Source of the DNA: Sphaeroforma sirkka
Taxonomy: Eukaryota > Opisthokonta > Ichthyosporea > Ichthyophonida
NCBI GenBank assembly: GCA_001586965.3
Contig: LUCW03000336.1
Span: 1-64,000, forward strand
Length of the DNA stretch: 64,000 nucleotides
Direction: 5' to 3'
Program-made: the position numbers and the translations under genes
Notes under the pieces: generated by a model
Told to the model about the DNA's origin: nothing
What the model saw: the letters and a program-made list of their open reading frames with translations, nothing else
Database searches by the model: none
Shown: positions 9,347-22,100 of the stretch, piece after piece
Layout: each line of letters starts with the position of its first letter
How positions within the stretch are numbered: position 1 is the first letter of the stretch

Positions 9347-12300
9347 ATGGTGGCATCACGGCTGTCCCGATCTATGCGTTGATATGAGTTTCGAGTGGGA
9401 AAAGTACGATTCCAACACATTGCAAAAGGAATTCGGACTCCGTCGAGTTGGTCATACAGTGTCGAATGCTGGTTATAACTCAGTCTCCCACGGCATGAAG
9501 CAAGCCAATACAATTGCCTACCCAACCGACAGGAGTGCCTCAATAACTTCGAAAGTACCTGGCGTAGTCAACCATCCCTATATTGAAGACGACAGTTTCC
9601 CCAGAAACACATCCTCGAGCGCTACCAATGTATTATTCTATACCGCTGGTGATTCGTCCCGTCTTTTCACGATCGTGGACGCCGTCACCGGCGAAGAGTT
9701 GGCCGCGTCATATATGGAGGCAGCTACACAGCAGTGGTTTTTGGAGCTACCTATCTACGAGCCAAGTGATGAAGTTACTGAAAGCTGGATGGAGGACTTG
9801 CTTATAACATCCCGACGCGACCTGCATAATTATGGACCATATCAATCCAAGATAGCCAATTTGCTCAAATATGACTACAACGATTATTACGAGCTAACCA
9901 ACGATGGCTTCATGTTCCGCTTTTATGAGACGGCCAATCACACTGAGCCATTTGTTCCAAGTGCCGACTTCTACATCGTTCCTGGTGGTACACAGAGGCC
10001 TGCACACACCGGCCAAGTGTATTCATTCGACAATTGGAATCGTTATCAAGACCACGCGTTTTACAATGTTCAGGGAGGGCTGTTCAAGAAAATTAATGCC
10101 GAAGGTGACAGTTTCGACCCCATAGCCAAGTACGTCGACCATCGTGACGGGGTGTGCGATTTTAGTGATTTTGTAGAGATCATACCCGAGCCTCTAAACA
10201 ATGACGAAGTTGTCATCGTACCAACACATCGTGGTAAAGACATTGAATTGTCGGCTGTTCTTGATCGCAGCGATGAGCAGGATGGGTTGATATACGAGGT
10301 GACCCGTACAACAGAGATACCCGCCAACAGTGCAGGAACACTTCTGCTCGACAACGTGAACGTGGGCGGTCTCTTAGGTGATACCAATTCAGTTGTCTCG
10401 GATCTGGGTAACTTTCCAAATATCACTATCAGTGTCAGCCAACCAAAGGTTCGCATGAGTGTCAGTGAAGTAACAGATATCGATGGGGCGGACAACATAG
10501 TGGTGTTATCAGAACAGATTCGCCTGCACGAGATCAGCAATCCCAGTGTATACCAGGAAAATGACGATGGTTCGAATCACACCGCCTTCCCGCTATGGGA
10601 CACGTGGTCGTGGATGACGCCGATGAATGCCATCACCCGTGCCGAGTCCGAAGCTATGGATCTGACCGTGAATCAAGCCTTACTCAATACTATGCCGGGA
10701 TTTAACTACACTTCATGGGTAGTGAATACAAACTCGAAGCTATACCAGCAGGATCTTAGTCTTGAAGAGCGCGTGAATCTTGCTGAATTGGACATCAACT
10801 ACATCAAGGAACTGACACTTGCCCAGCGAGAGGAACGGTTCTCATTGGCAGCGTATGCCAAGGGAGACGACCCCGAGACTATCATTATTTGGTGGGGTAT
10901 CGATACTGAGCGTAATCTCAATGTGGTGCCTACCTACTCCAAAATGGTGAATAAAAATAGTGCCACATCCGGCTACTTCCTCTACTACCTCAATATGAGT
11001 GAGTTGAATCCACTTGTGTGCGACAAGGGCGCAACTCGCGGCAGTGAATTCGCCCCGTACATGGAGACTCATCACTATGTTGCTAAACATTCTGGTGACT
11101 GGTACAAGACTTATAAGGTCGATACGAACGCACCAACAACAGTAACCGCTACACTGACTGTAACAATGGATTACCCGCCATCGGCCGAGCACCCCGAGGG
11201 CCACAAGACTGTGTCCACATTCGAAAACTTTGCAATGGACGGGGACAGTATTGACTTTGTTGACTCCGCAGCGAAGCTGACAACAAAAAAAGACGGGCAG
11301 CGCAGCATTCTCTGTGGCCGAGCTGGTCGGCCATCCTGCAATGCAGGACTTAGCTGAATTTGGTGTCCTTCGCCACGGCAACTATAAAGGAGAGTTTGGC
11401 GATGACTACAAATGGATCGTTTTGACACCTGCACTCAGTGACATCCATCAAAACTGTGGAGGAGTGGCATACGACAACACTCTATTGACTGATTGCGATG
11501 AAGCTCAGTCGCAGTGCTACGAAAACAATCCTGGATACCTACGTCAAAGACTCGCTCAATCGGCGCCGTTTAATGCGACTTCGTTGATTGACGATGCTGT
11601 CGATGCAGATGGCAACACTATGCACAGAATCCGATTTGTTGAAGATGGGTCTGCTCTCGAGCTCTGTCCTAAAGCCGATCCACTCACATTCACAAACGCT
11701 TACCAGCTGGCAATCACCTTCCCAGGCTTCAGTATCCAGGATGAGCAGGAGCAGGTTGGCTTGCAATCTGACATGGGTTTTGATGTGGCAGTGACAGTCA
11801 TTCCTGCCACCGACGGGTCTACTGTTTCAGGATTTCTCTCTTTTGCAAACGACAATACCGACGGCAAAACTTGGGGACCATTCGATATCAGCCTCATGTG
11901 CAGCATTACTAACGCCCAGACAGGTGCGATTAGTGAGCCCGTAGAGATCCATACCGTTGAAGGTGTCATGGTAGCACCGAATAGCCAAAAAAATTGAGCA
12001 CACTCGATTTCAGTCTGATTTCGAGTGGCATGGCATCTTTGGTCGGTGACACCATGATGTGCAAAGTGGTCCAATTCATCGAAAGCGAGATTGGCGTTGC
12101 GGACTCCAAGATTTCTACCACAGTCTCAAGTGTCAGCGTGCCACTCTTTGTTTATCAGGATGACTCTATGACAGAACCCGAGTTGCTTTTCAACGAACCG
12201 TGCCTCAACAGTCAGTTAACTGCTAGCGATACCGGCACACAAGTGGCGTGGGAGCACGAGGGTAAAGTGTATTGGGATGATTTTGGCGATAATAGATTGA

Positions 12301-13235
12301 CATGGGGTAAAAGTAATTGTAACCACTACCACAGATACGCCCCATGAGTTCTCTTACACTGCTCGGTGCGGTCACGTTGGGCCAATGCCGTACCGCTTCA
12401 CAATGCACGAACAAAACGATAGACCGAGTAACTTTAACTTTTTGTGGTTCCATGACGAGTATGCGCCGGCACCAACCTTTGTCAATGGTATTGGAATGAA
12501 AGAAGTAAACCCCATCGATGGCCGCATGCATGTGGTGAAAGAAGTCGCTCCTATATGCAAAGAAATCAAAGCACTCAACGGAACTGCCGGTACTAACCAT
12601 TGTGTTTGGAGTATCCACCGCGGGGCCTTTGAAAGTGAAAAGGACTGTGGCATCACAACGGCCAGCAGCAGGATGAGTGTCTGGTCACAATCCTGGAGAA
12701 GGTAGGCAAGTGCTGGGTTCCAATTAGCACCTTCTCGGACCTCTCCGGCAAGGAGGAGCCCGAGACGACCAATGTAGAGGTCGAGGTTGCATTCAACGTC
12801 AAGGATCACTTCAATGATATCCGCGAGCAGACTGTCCAGTCGTTCTCCATGACCTTGAACGGGTCTTTCAATGAATTTGATGCGTGTGTCGATCCGGCGA
12901 CCCTGGCAGCTGGTCCCCTATGCCCAGCCTCTCAGCAGTGTGTAAGTCTACCCGGTGGCAGTCATCAGTGCGTGTGCTCTATCGCTACGATGCAAGCCAA
13001 CCCGACGACAGGCGCCTGTGAATGTCCTGAAGGCAAGCAGCGCGGTGACGATGACTACTGCTACGACGTGATCGAGTGCCCCAAAGGAGAACGCGTCGTG
13101 CTAGACGTTGCTACAATGTCGTCCGAATGTGTTGCGTGCGATGAGGGTTGTCTCGAGTGTGATGCCATGTATTGTCACGTTGGTATGTTACCCGGTCAGT
13201 CACAGAGGCAACTGCAAAGGGCTCGACACTTCTGA
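9347..13235 (+). CDS. Large secreted modular protein, gene B
   Basis: The largest block (to 11357) starts after a good acceptor (TTTCATTCCAATTCAG), reading WWHHGCPDLCVDMSFEW. Further blocks 11314-11997, 11994-12347, 12385-12705 and 12670-13235 continue the same protein in other frames. Two of the frame changes fall in runs of seven A (near 11282 and 11988), which suggests sequencing or assembly slips or real decay rather than introns. Contents are a long beta-rich region with several N-x-S/T sites, an Ig-like segment near 11760-12040 (FANDNTDGKTWGPFDISLMC), an EGF-like module near 12880-13060 (CVSLPGGSHQCVC, GACECPEGKQ) and a GCC2-type end (ECVACDEGCLECDAMYC). Order and spacing resemble gene A, so these are paralogues placed head to head. 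Likely secreted or surface-anchored. No membrane anchor is visible and the end is abrupt. Confidence 0.62.
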
Positions 13236-13418
13236 ATAAAAATACTTCAAAATTTGAACTGGTGAAAACGTTTCGAGGTAGCCACGCTACCTCTGTTACC
13301 CACGTTGGTATGTTACCCGGTCAGTCACAGAGGCAACTTCAAAGGGCTCTACACTTCTGAATAAAAATACCTCAAAATTTGAACTGGTGAAAACCTTTCG
13401 AGGTAGCCACGCTACCTT
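13176..13418. repeat. 125-bp tandem duplication with hairpin
   Basis: Units begin at 13176 and 13301. Each carries the last codons of gene B, an AATAAA-type signal and, at its end, a perfect hairpin: GAGGTAGC, loop CAC, GCTACCTC in the first copy; one base pair shorter in the second. Confidence 0.92.
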
Positions 13419-13468
13419 TTCATGCCTATACTTCAGTATACGAACCATGATACATTGCCATATATATT

Positions 13469-13702
13469 GCATGCACCGGTGCAGTGCGCACAACAAACCT
13501 TGCGATCGATGCATGGGTGGTGCATGGCCCACTGCGAAACCAGAGAATGAAGTTGCTTGTACATATGTACACTTAGTATAGCATGCCCCGGTGCAGTGTG
13601 TAGAACTAATTAGCATTAACACGACAGATGCCTGGGTGGTGTATGCCACAATGCTAATTCCGAGAAAGAAGTTGCTTAACCATTCACAAATATGCACACT
13701 AA
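13469..13702. repeat. Diverged 112-bp tandem duplication
   Basis: Copies starting at 13469 and 13581 share GCATGC-x-CCGGTGCAGTG, GATGC-x-TGGGTGGTG-x-ATG and GAAGTTGCTT, with many substitutions. This is an older duplication than the adjacent 125-bp one. Confidence 0.8.
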
Positions 13703-14126
13703 CCGCCAAACTGAACGCGTATATAGCCAATTTGCCAATATCACGATATGCAAGACGTAGAAACAAAACGGAAAATTCAGGATATATAAGCTAAATTACA
13801 TTTCATACAACAACAGCTACGACATATGTACATGCTGCGTATACTGCAGAACGTTGAACATTGTTCCACTATAGTTGCAACCTTTGCTATAAGTGGTTCA
13901 CGCTGCATTTTCCCCAATCGAAGAGCTCGCTACCTTGGAAGAGACATTCTCAGATAAAGCTTTCTTAGGGTTTACGCTAGCTATTGTGAGCAGTAATCCG
14001 TACAGCCACACTGCTATGTATATGTGCTGCTATGAGTGAGTCACGATCATGCTTGGATGCAATGAACAAAGTCTGCACTGCTTGAAACACCCTACAATAT
14101 ACACATACAGCAATAGGAGTATACAC

Positions 14127-14129
<3 letters not shown>

Positions 14130-14225
<96 letters not shown>

Positions 14226-14245
14226 GCATAACAATAATAACAGTA

Positions 14246-14296
<51 letters not shown>

Positions 14297-14459
14297 TATA
14301 TATATATACATACATACATGCATGCACATACATACATACATACATACATACACATTGCATGCACACACACACAGAGACACTCACATACATACATGACATA
14401 CACATATATATATATGTATATACCACACACACACACATATATATATATATATACGCATA

Positions 14460-14494
<35 letters not shown>

Positions 14495-14575
14495 GTATAC
14501 ATGCTTACATACATACAAAAATACATATACATATATGTATATATATATATAGATATAGATATATATATATATGTA
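14130..14575. repeat. TA, TAA and CATA microsatellites
   Basis: (TA)n at 14130-14220, (TAA)n at about 14243-14294, then CATA/CA and TA tracts to 14575. Open frames here are repeat-encoded. Confidence 0.95.
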
Positions 14576-14788
14576 GTTCAATTTTAGAGATGCCGTGGCT
14601 GGGTTTTTTTTTTTTTTTTTATTTGTTGATTGTGTTTCTTGGTGCCACAGACATACTCACTACACTCTTGGGATGCTGAGATACACCGTATTCCATCTTC
14701 CATGACGTGACTTCTCGCACTATGTCTGCACTTAGAATGAAAAGTATGTCACATGATCGTTATGATTGCTGTGCTATATATGTATAAA

Positions 14789-15500
<712 letters not shown>

Positions 15501-15504
15501 TATT

Positions 15505-15790
15505 TACATATAGAGGCCAGACTGCGCCACTGCGACTGCCACTGACCTGAGAGCCCTCAGCCCCCTGAGAGTCTGAGCCTTGAGAGGTGCCGCTGCGGCT
15601 GAGGTCTGAGACAGACTGAGAGCCTCTCAGAGTCTCAGGCTTTCAGCCCACAGCCCGCAGACCTCAAGGCTCTTGGCTCAGAGCCTGCCCTCAGCCCTCC
15701 CTACTGACCCACTCCCCAGTCACCGCCGGAGAGTTCTCACATAGCCCTCTAAATAAATTGACAGAGCCTGAGAGCCTGAGAGGGCTATGG
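15505..15790. repeat. CTGAG/CTCAG-rich low-complexity island
   Basis: About 285 GC-rich bases of irregular CCTGAGAG, GTCTGAG, CTCAGCC and AGCCTGAG iterations. Both orientations are mixed, so the strands can pair with each other. Sharply unlike the AT-rich surroundings. Confidence 0.8.
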
Positions 15791-16144
15791 TTTCCAGTTT
15801 TGATTCGCAAACGTCCAAATTAGGCAGTAGCAGAATTGCGCGGTTCACAGTTTCACTTTATTTAAAAAAATAAAAAAATAAATAAAAAACTATAACGACG
15901 TAGGTGACTGTGATTGTGAACTGTGCCCAGGCTGAGGGCCTGAGTTGATATAACATTGCGCACACGACATATGGGTAGTCCGGAGTACGTTTTAGCAAAC
16001 GCAAGCAGCATGTTTATCCCTGCTTAGTTGCATACATATCTTAAAAAACATCTGTGTAGGTCACAGTATCTGAATAAATACTTCACGACCTATCGAGTTC
16101 ATACCGTGCGTGGGTATAGTGTTGAGAGAGGGAAAGGAAGAAAC

Positions 16145-19100
16145 ATGGATCACGAGCTGAGTTGTAACTTTCTGAAGTGTAGGCGGCGCCTAACTGGTTT
16201 TGCGTGGGTAGGTAACCATGTGGCTAAATCAGGCTGTAGGCGTCAGAATTAAAGAAGTTTTTTTTGCTGTGTATCATTCCTTTATCGCGAACACACAAGT
16301 TTTTGAGCCTAGGACACGTATGTATTTAGTAGAACAACGTGCGCTTCAGTATGTACAAAACATCCACTTCAGTATATCAACACTCATCCGATTGCACGCG
16401 GTTTGCAAGACGAACTGTCTTGACGCATTTGTGTATTTATTTGATGTATATGAGTACCTAGACTGAGCTCGTATAGACACGTGGCAGATCAATGTATAGC
16501 TTTAAGGGGTAGACTGTGCCTTCAAGCATATAGGGCACATGTATTGTTCGTTGCCTTTTAAGGATTAACCTGGCATATGAACCCAGCAGTTGCAGAAGAT
16601 CGACCTGCACATATATTTGTTCTATGTGTATAGCCCACAGTCTTTTCACGGCGTCTTCCAAAGTGCAAGTGTCTGTAGAGGACTTTTGTGTGTCACATAC
16701 TACGAATTAAAATCAAAACGCTAATGGATGAACCGGCAAGTAGAAATGACTGAGACCAATTTTTGAGTATTTTGTCATAGATAGCCCCACATATGTCGTA
16801 TCATTTCGGGACAATAACATACGACAGGTATATTTACTTGACAAAATAGTGTTAGTCGATATCGCCGAAATTGACTGTATTTGCACGAAACAATTGTTAA
16901 CTTCTAGAGTGCGAAAACTCTTCTCACGTCGATTGTCCTCCCCTATTGGTTTCGCTGCAGGTTACTTCGTGTTCTCGTAAGATCCGAGCAATTTTCGACT
17001 GAATGATGGGAGCCCTTGTGCAAACTTCGCACACAAGCTGTGATACACGTTTCTCGATGACGTATCCTACGCGGTCCTGTTATATGATCTGTGTAAAGCG
17101 TCGACATGGATTCAGTAATGACATGGAAGGCGCCTTCTTTAGTGCGTGCTATGGATTTTACTCACACTGATGAAGTTGAATTTTCTACCACAGATATCTT
17201 CTGCGATGATGACGGCAACAGAGAATTTTCGAAGGCATATAAGTGTCCCGCATGTAAGTCGGTGTTTTCGAAGTCGGAGCTATTCATATCAGGTACCCGC
17301 AGTTGCTGTATTTCTTGCTCATTGTCTTAAAATATATATGTTTTTTATGTCAGTGTCTATCATTGCATACATTGAAATTGTCATATCAATATACCGATCG
17401 CATCGGCGACAGCCTCTGAATGAAAAATGAAAACGACTTGAGTATCAAAACAATCTACACGGGAGGTTCTTTGATAGTGTATATAATTGAAAGAAAGTAG
17501 AAAAGTATTCTGGATTGTACGCTTTTCTCACTTGGTCGCTTTCCACTCGCACTGCTAAGGCTCCTCTCAATTGACCGGCCAGTGCGATATAGTCAGAGTT
17601 GATTTAGCACCGTCCGAACAGTACAAAAGTGTAAGTCGTTCAGCTTATTTTGCTTCACATGTAATGGTACTGATGCGTGGATGCGTGCTGAGGATACTAA
17701 CAATAAAGCAGATAGCTCAACAATAGCCGATACAATTACTACTTATTCGATTCCAATCGAATGGCTGTCTTTTACTTGGTGAACGCTGTAGGCCCACCGC
17801 TTGTTAAACTGAGCGGTCGGTGCGAGATTCAGTTACCACTTATGCATCGTGGTAAAATAGCTCGTCATTCTAAGTTTGAGTGCGATATCGGGTTTAGCTG
17901 CGGCGATATATGATATCTGCTCTGGCATGTTTTATATAACGCAGCCTCTAGCAAATACATAAACAAGAATGCATTCTTCTAATTGTTTAGTTAGATGTGA
18001 CAATTAGTTGTATGTAGCGGACATACGGACGAGATAAGACTCAAACGTGGCGACTTGCAGTGGAAATCATTTGGATATAGTTTGCCAATCCCTAGACAAT
18101 TGGATGCCTTTATGGAAAGTACGGGTATAAATACTCGAAGAGCGATACCTGTGAGTCGTATCGGCTAGGTTTATGTGAACCGTCTATAATGATCCGGACA
18201 TTCAGCTTTAATGATCTGGACATTCAGCTTTCCCATATCAGTATGTTAAACTACCTGATTATGAATGTCGATCTCTTCTCGATCAGATGATTCTAACGGG
18301 ACTGAAACCCGATGTGGTGATTGAAGTCGCGCAACGAGCGGTATCCTTCTGGAATTATCAGGTCTGTGCCAAAGTAGAGTTATATTGTAAATAATATGTA
18401 CACGGTTATATATCACGAGTCTGATTCTACATTATTTGCGTATAAAAAATCTCGGATTTCACTGTACACGGGAAGGGAAGATAGCTATACTTGTGCTCAC
18501 TACGGACTACGTCTATTTTGGAAATCTGTGATCTATGTTTCAGGTTTGTTGGTAACATATTCCAGAATACATTGTATCTGTTTATCACTGAGGTTGGAAA
18601 TATAAACTAACCTTCCAAAATGTCAGTGGGTGAATGAATTGGGAAACCACAAGAAGGGCAGTAGAGGACATATCATGTCATCTGTGAACACGGATTGAGT
18701 GTATTTTACCTTAAATAAAACAGAATTCAATGTAAAACCGTAGTCTGGCTTGCTATGCGTTGCTACTCGAGAGTATTGTAGGCAGAATCTTGACACATTG
18801 ATGCTTGCTAGACGAGTGCTTTAACCAGAAAGCTAGAGAACAAACTCGCCACTAAGCCGATCATTGAATTTTCGAATTTGGACTTTTAATAATCTGTGTC
18901 ATAGATATAGATGCGAAGTGCTTCATCTTGAATTGTGCCACCTACATAGACTATGTGTAATTTCTATTCCGGAATATATAATGTTAGATTTCGCCCGGTC
19001 TGTGGCGGAACGAACTTGTGTGACAACTCTACAATACAATTATATGCGGGATCACATTTGGTGATCGTCATTGTCGCCGGTAAACTTGATTTAACAGGTT

Positions 19101-22100
19101 TATGCATATTTTATCATCGAATAGAGTACGAAAGGTGTGTTCGAGAAAAGCTCAGTCTCGATGTCACGAAATATTGAGTGTGTAATTGGCCGAAGATTTC
19201 ACAGTACACTTAAAGCGCTTCGTCGCAGCTATGTTGAATTTTGAATTTTATGGAGATTTTGACAGCGACTGTGTATCATGGTGTGTCGAGAGCAGTTAAG
19301 TAGATGTGCTGACTGTTTGGAGCAGCGAAACTATAATACTAAAGCAGGAAACACGTGTACACTAGAATAGTCTTATAGATTAACACATGTCGCCGATTAA
19401 GAAACTATTACAAATTGCGGTATACCGCATCAGAAACGAATTCGTAAATACTATAGCAGGAAATACGGGTACACTAGAATGGTCTTATAGATTAACACAT
19501 GTCGCCGATTAAGAAACTATTACAAATTGCGGTAAACCGCATTAGAAACGAATTCGTAAATACTGTAGCAGAAAACACGGGTACACTAGAATGGTCTTAT
19601 AGATTAACACATGTCGCCAATTAAGAATCCACTTGTGTTACATGTGCTTGGCTCAAGAGATACAGAAATTAAGTTCTGAGGACTTCGATAGATTTTTCGT
19701 ATGATGTCATCCACTCCGCACAATCTTAACATACGGTGTGATAATTCGTTGTACACACCCAAGATGTTCCAAGAGCATGCCTACCAGGAACACAGCTGCG
19801 AGAAATATAAGAAGAAAATATACGAAGCACAACAGTATTTGCATGACATGAAGACTAAGTATACTTCTGAACTTCAAGGTATGATTGCAATTTCGGATGA
19901 CTGCGAAAACCCCAAGAGAGTATGTCACTATTAAAACATACATCTATCGGCAATTCCACTCGAATACAAGGCTCAAATTGCCCTGATCACAAAATTTACT
20001 TCTGTAGGCGATATGAAGTCCAAACACACGTGCGTGATATTTCTCAGTTATTGTATTATATCTCAAGCACAGACCGGAAATGATATGAATTGTCATTTAT
20101 AGGTCGCACACTCCAGTCGTTCACTACGGAGTTCCACTTCACACTTTTTTTCTTTGCTTCTAATACTGGGGTAATTGTTTAAAACAAATAGCCGATCGCA
20201 TATTTATGCTGTTCTAATCCACTATTGTATTATTTTTGTGTATGTCTTGGCTTAAACAGGATACAAGCTGAAGTTGGAAGGTAAGTCTTTTCACTCCATA
20301 GATACCGATCATTGATGTGCCATTTCAGCGAGTAAGAGAGTTCGCGAAACACACTGTGCTAATGACAAGCAGGATTCTCATAGTAATTCAACAATTTGAG
20401 TCAGTTTGGAGATCTGTTGACAATAAGAGCACAAGGCGACCCCTTTGTTAGAGCTTCATTTTCATTGAAAGATCGGTTGTAACCTCTTACAGAGGTGCAA
20501 AACAAGGTGGTGGAAATGGAGGGCACGCTGCATCAGAAAGAGGCTCAAGTCAACGATCTCACTCGACGTTTTCGTAATCAGCAGGTATGATTTGGGTGCA
20601 ATTTGCTCATTGTGTTCGCAAGATAGGATGTTGGGGTCCTTTTCAAGCACCATAAACGTGATTAACTTTTCGCCATTACTGACATCTAGTAACAACCTTC
20701 TCCTACGTCCCACCTCGAAATGGCCAAGTATATGTTCAATGAACTCAAGATGAAGTCAAATAATCTGTCCGCAACAAGCCTATCCAGGAAAGATAAGGAA
20801 AATGCCCCAGATTTGGGTATGAATTTTCCGATAATCCTCTTCGAATTTTGGCACTGTTGTAGTCCATAATTTTGTATTTGGACGAGTTGTTCCATTGTAC
20901 GATGACGATGCATGATTCGGGGCTACGTGACCGAGAAATAGGATACGAAATATAAACCGTCAACGTGTTATCGCGTAAGTGAGACACACCCTTAGCCTCA
21001 CTCCCATGCGCTCGGTTTAGTACAAATTAGTAGGATTGAATGATAATTTAACTGCTGAGAAGCCGTCACTACGATTGAGTCTGAAACAAGAAGCTGTTCA
21101 TCATCGATACTGCAGAATCAAGTATATATTGCCGTTCGCCATCGATTACCAAAAGTCAACGATCGAATCCGCACACACAATAACTATACATGCTGTATAA
21201 TCAACAGGAGCCGGTCCAGCTACACGCCCATCTCAGCCATTGCCCCAAGCGATGCCGGGCACGCCGATGCAGCTAATGTCCGCAAGAGGCAAATCGTTGC
21301 CAGCTTCTCAGGTCTACAATCTTACCAACAAGGCGCGCATGCAGTCATTTGGTATGTGCTGCAAATGTCTTGGGTATATACACAGTATTTAGGTGGCTGC
21401 ATACGGTTCGTTGGTAGTTACATAGAGCTGACGATACGGATCGATTGTCATTCAATGCATACATGCAGTCTTTCAGTGGATGTATACGGTTTTTAGGCGA
21501 GTCTATAGGGCTTTAGACTGCAAGTACATCTACTGAAGGGTTGTTGTGACGTAGGTGTTGATCTCAAAATATACACATACATCGATCTTGCGCGATCTGC
21601 CCAGATGTATAGATTATGCTTATTTGATTCATTAAATTTTAATCTTTATTGTCGATAGTGTTAAATTTAGGATAGGTGCGATAGTCGAGCACCATATTCA
21701 AAGGATGCAAGTTATGGTGCAATACGGATACTCAATGTGTGATTGTGTGACTCTATTTCTACAGCCTTTCCTGGGGCAAATTTTGCCATTCCGGACAACA
21801 GCAAATGGACAGCCAAAGTGCCCAAATATCCAAACAGTGCAGTCTCTGCGCTGGGCTTACGATCGAGCTATGGTGAGAGGCTTCTGCAATGTACCTTTTT
21901 TTTGCGTGCACAGAGGGATGGAAGAAACTCTCATCATATTGACCCCTGCATATGAATTTATAGCTTGCAATACACCTACTGTTGATTCTCAAGGCGACAA
22001 GTTCAGGGAAAACTAGCCAATTGCAAATGCATCAGTCCTCGTACTCAGCAGTGCATTATCGTGCATATCAGGTCTGATGTAGACTATGCATATTCTTATT

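Noticed and set aside
13469-13702. Possible tRNA or tRNA-derived SINE
   Set aside because: No A/B box pair or cloverleaf could be laid out.
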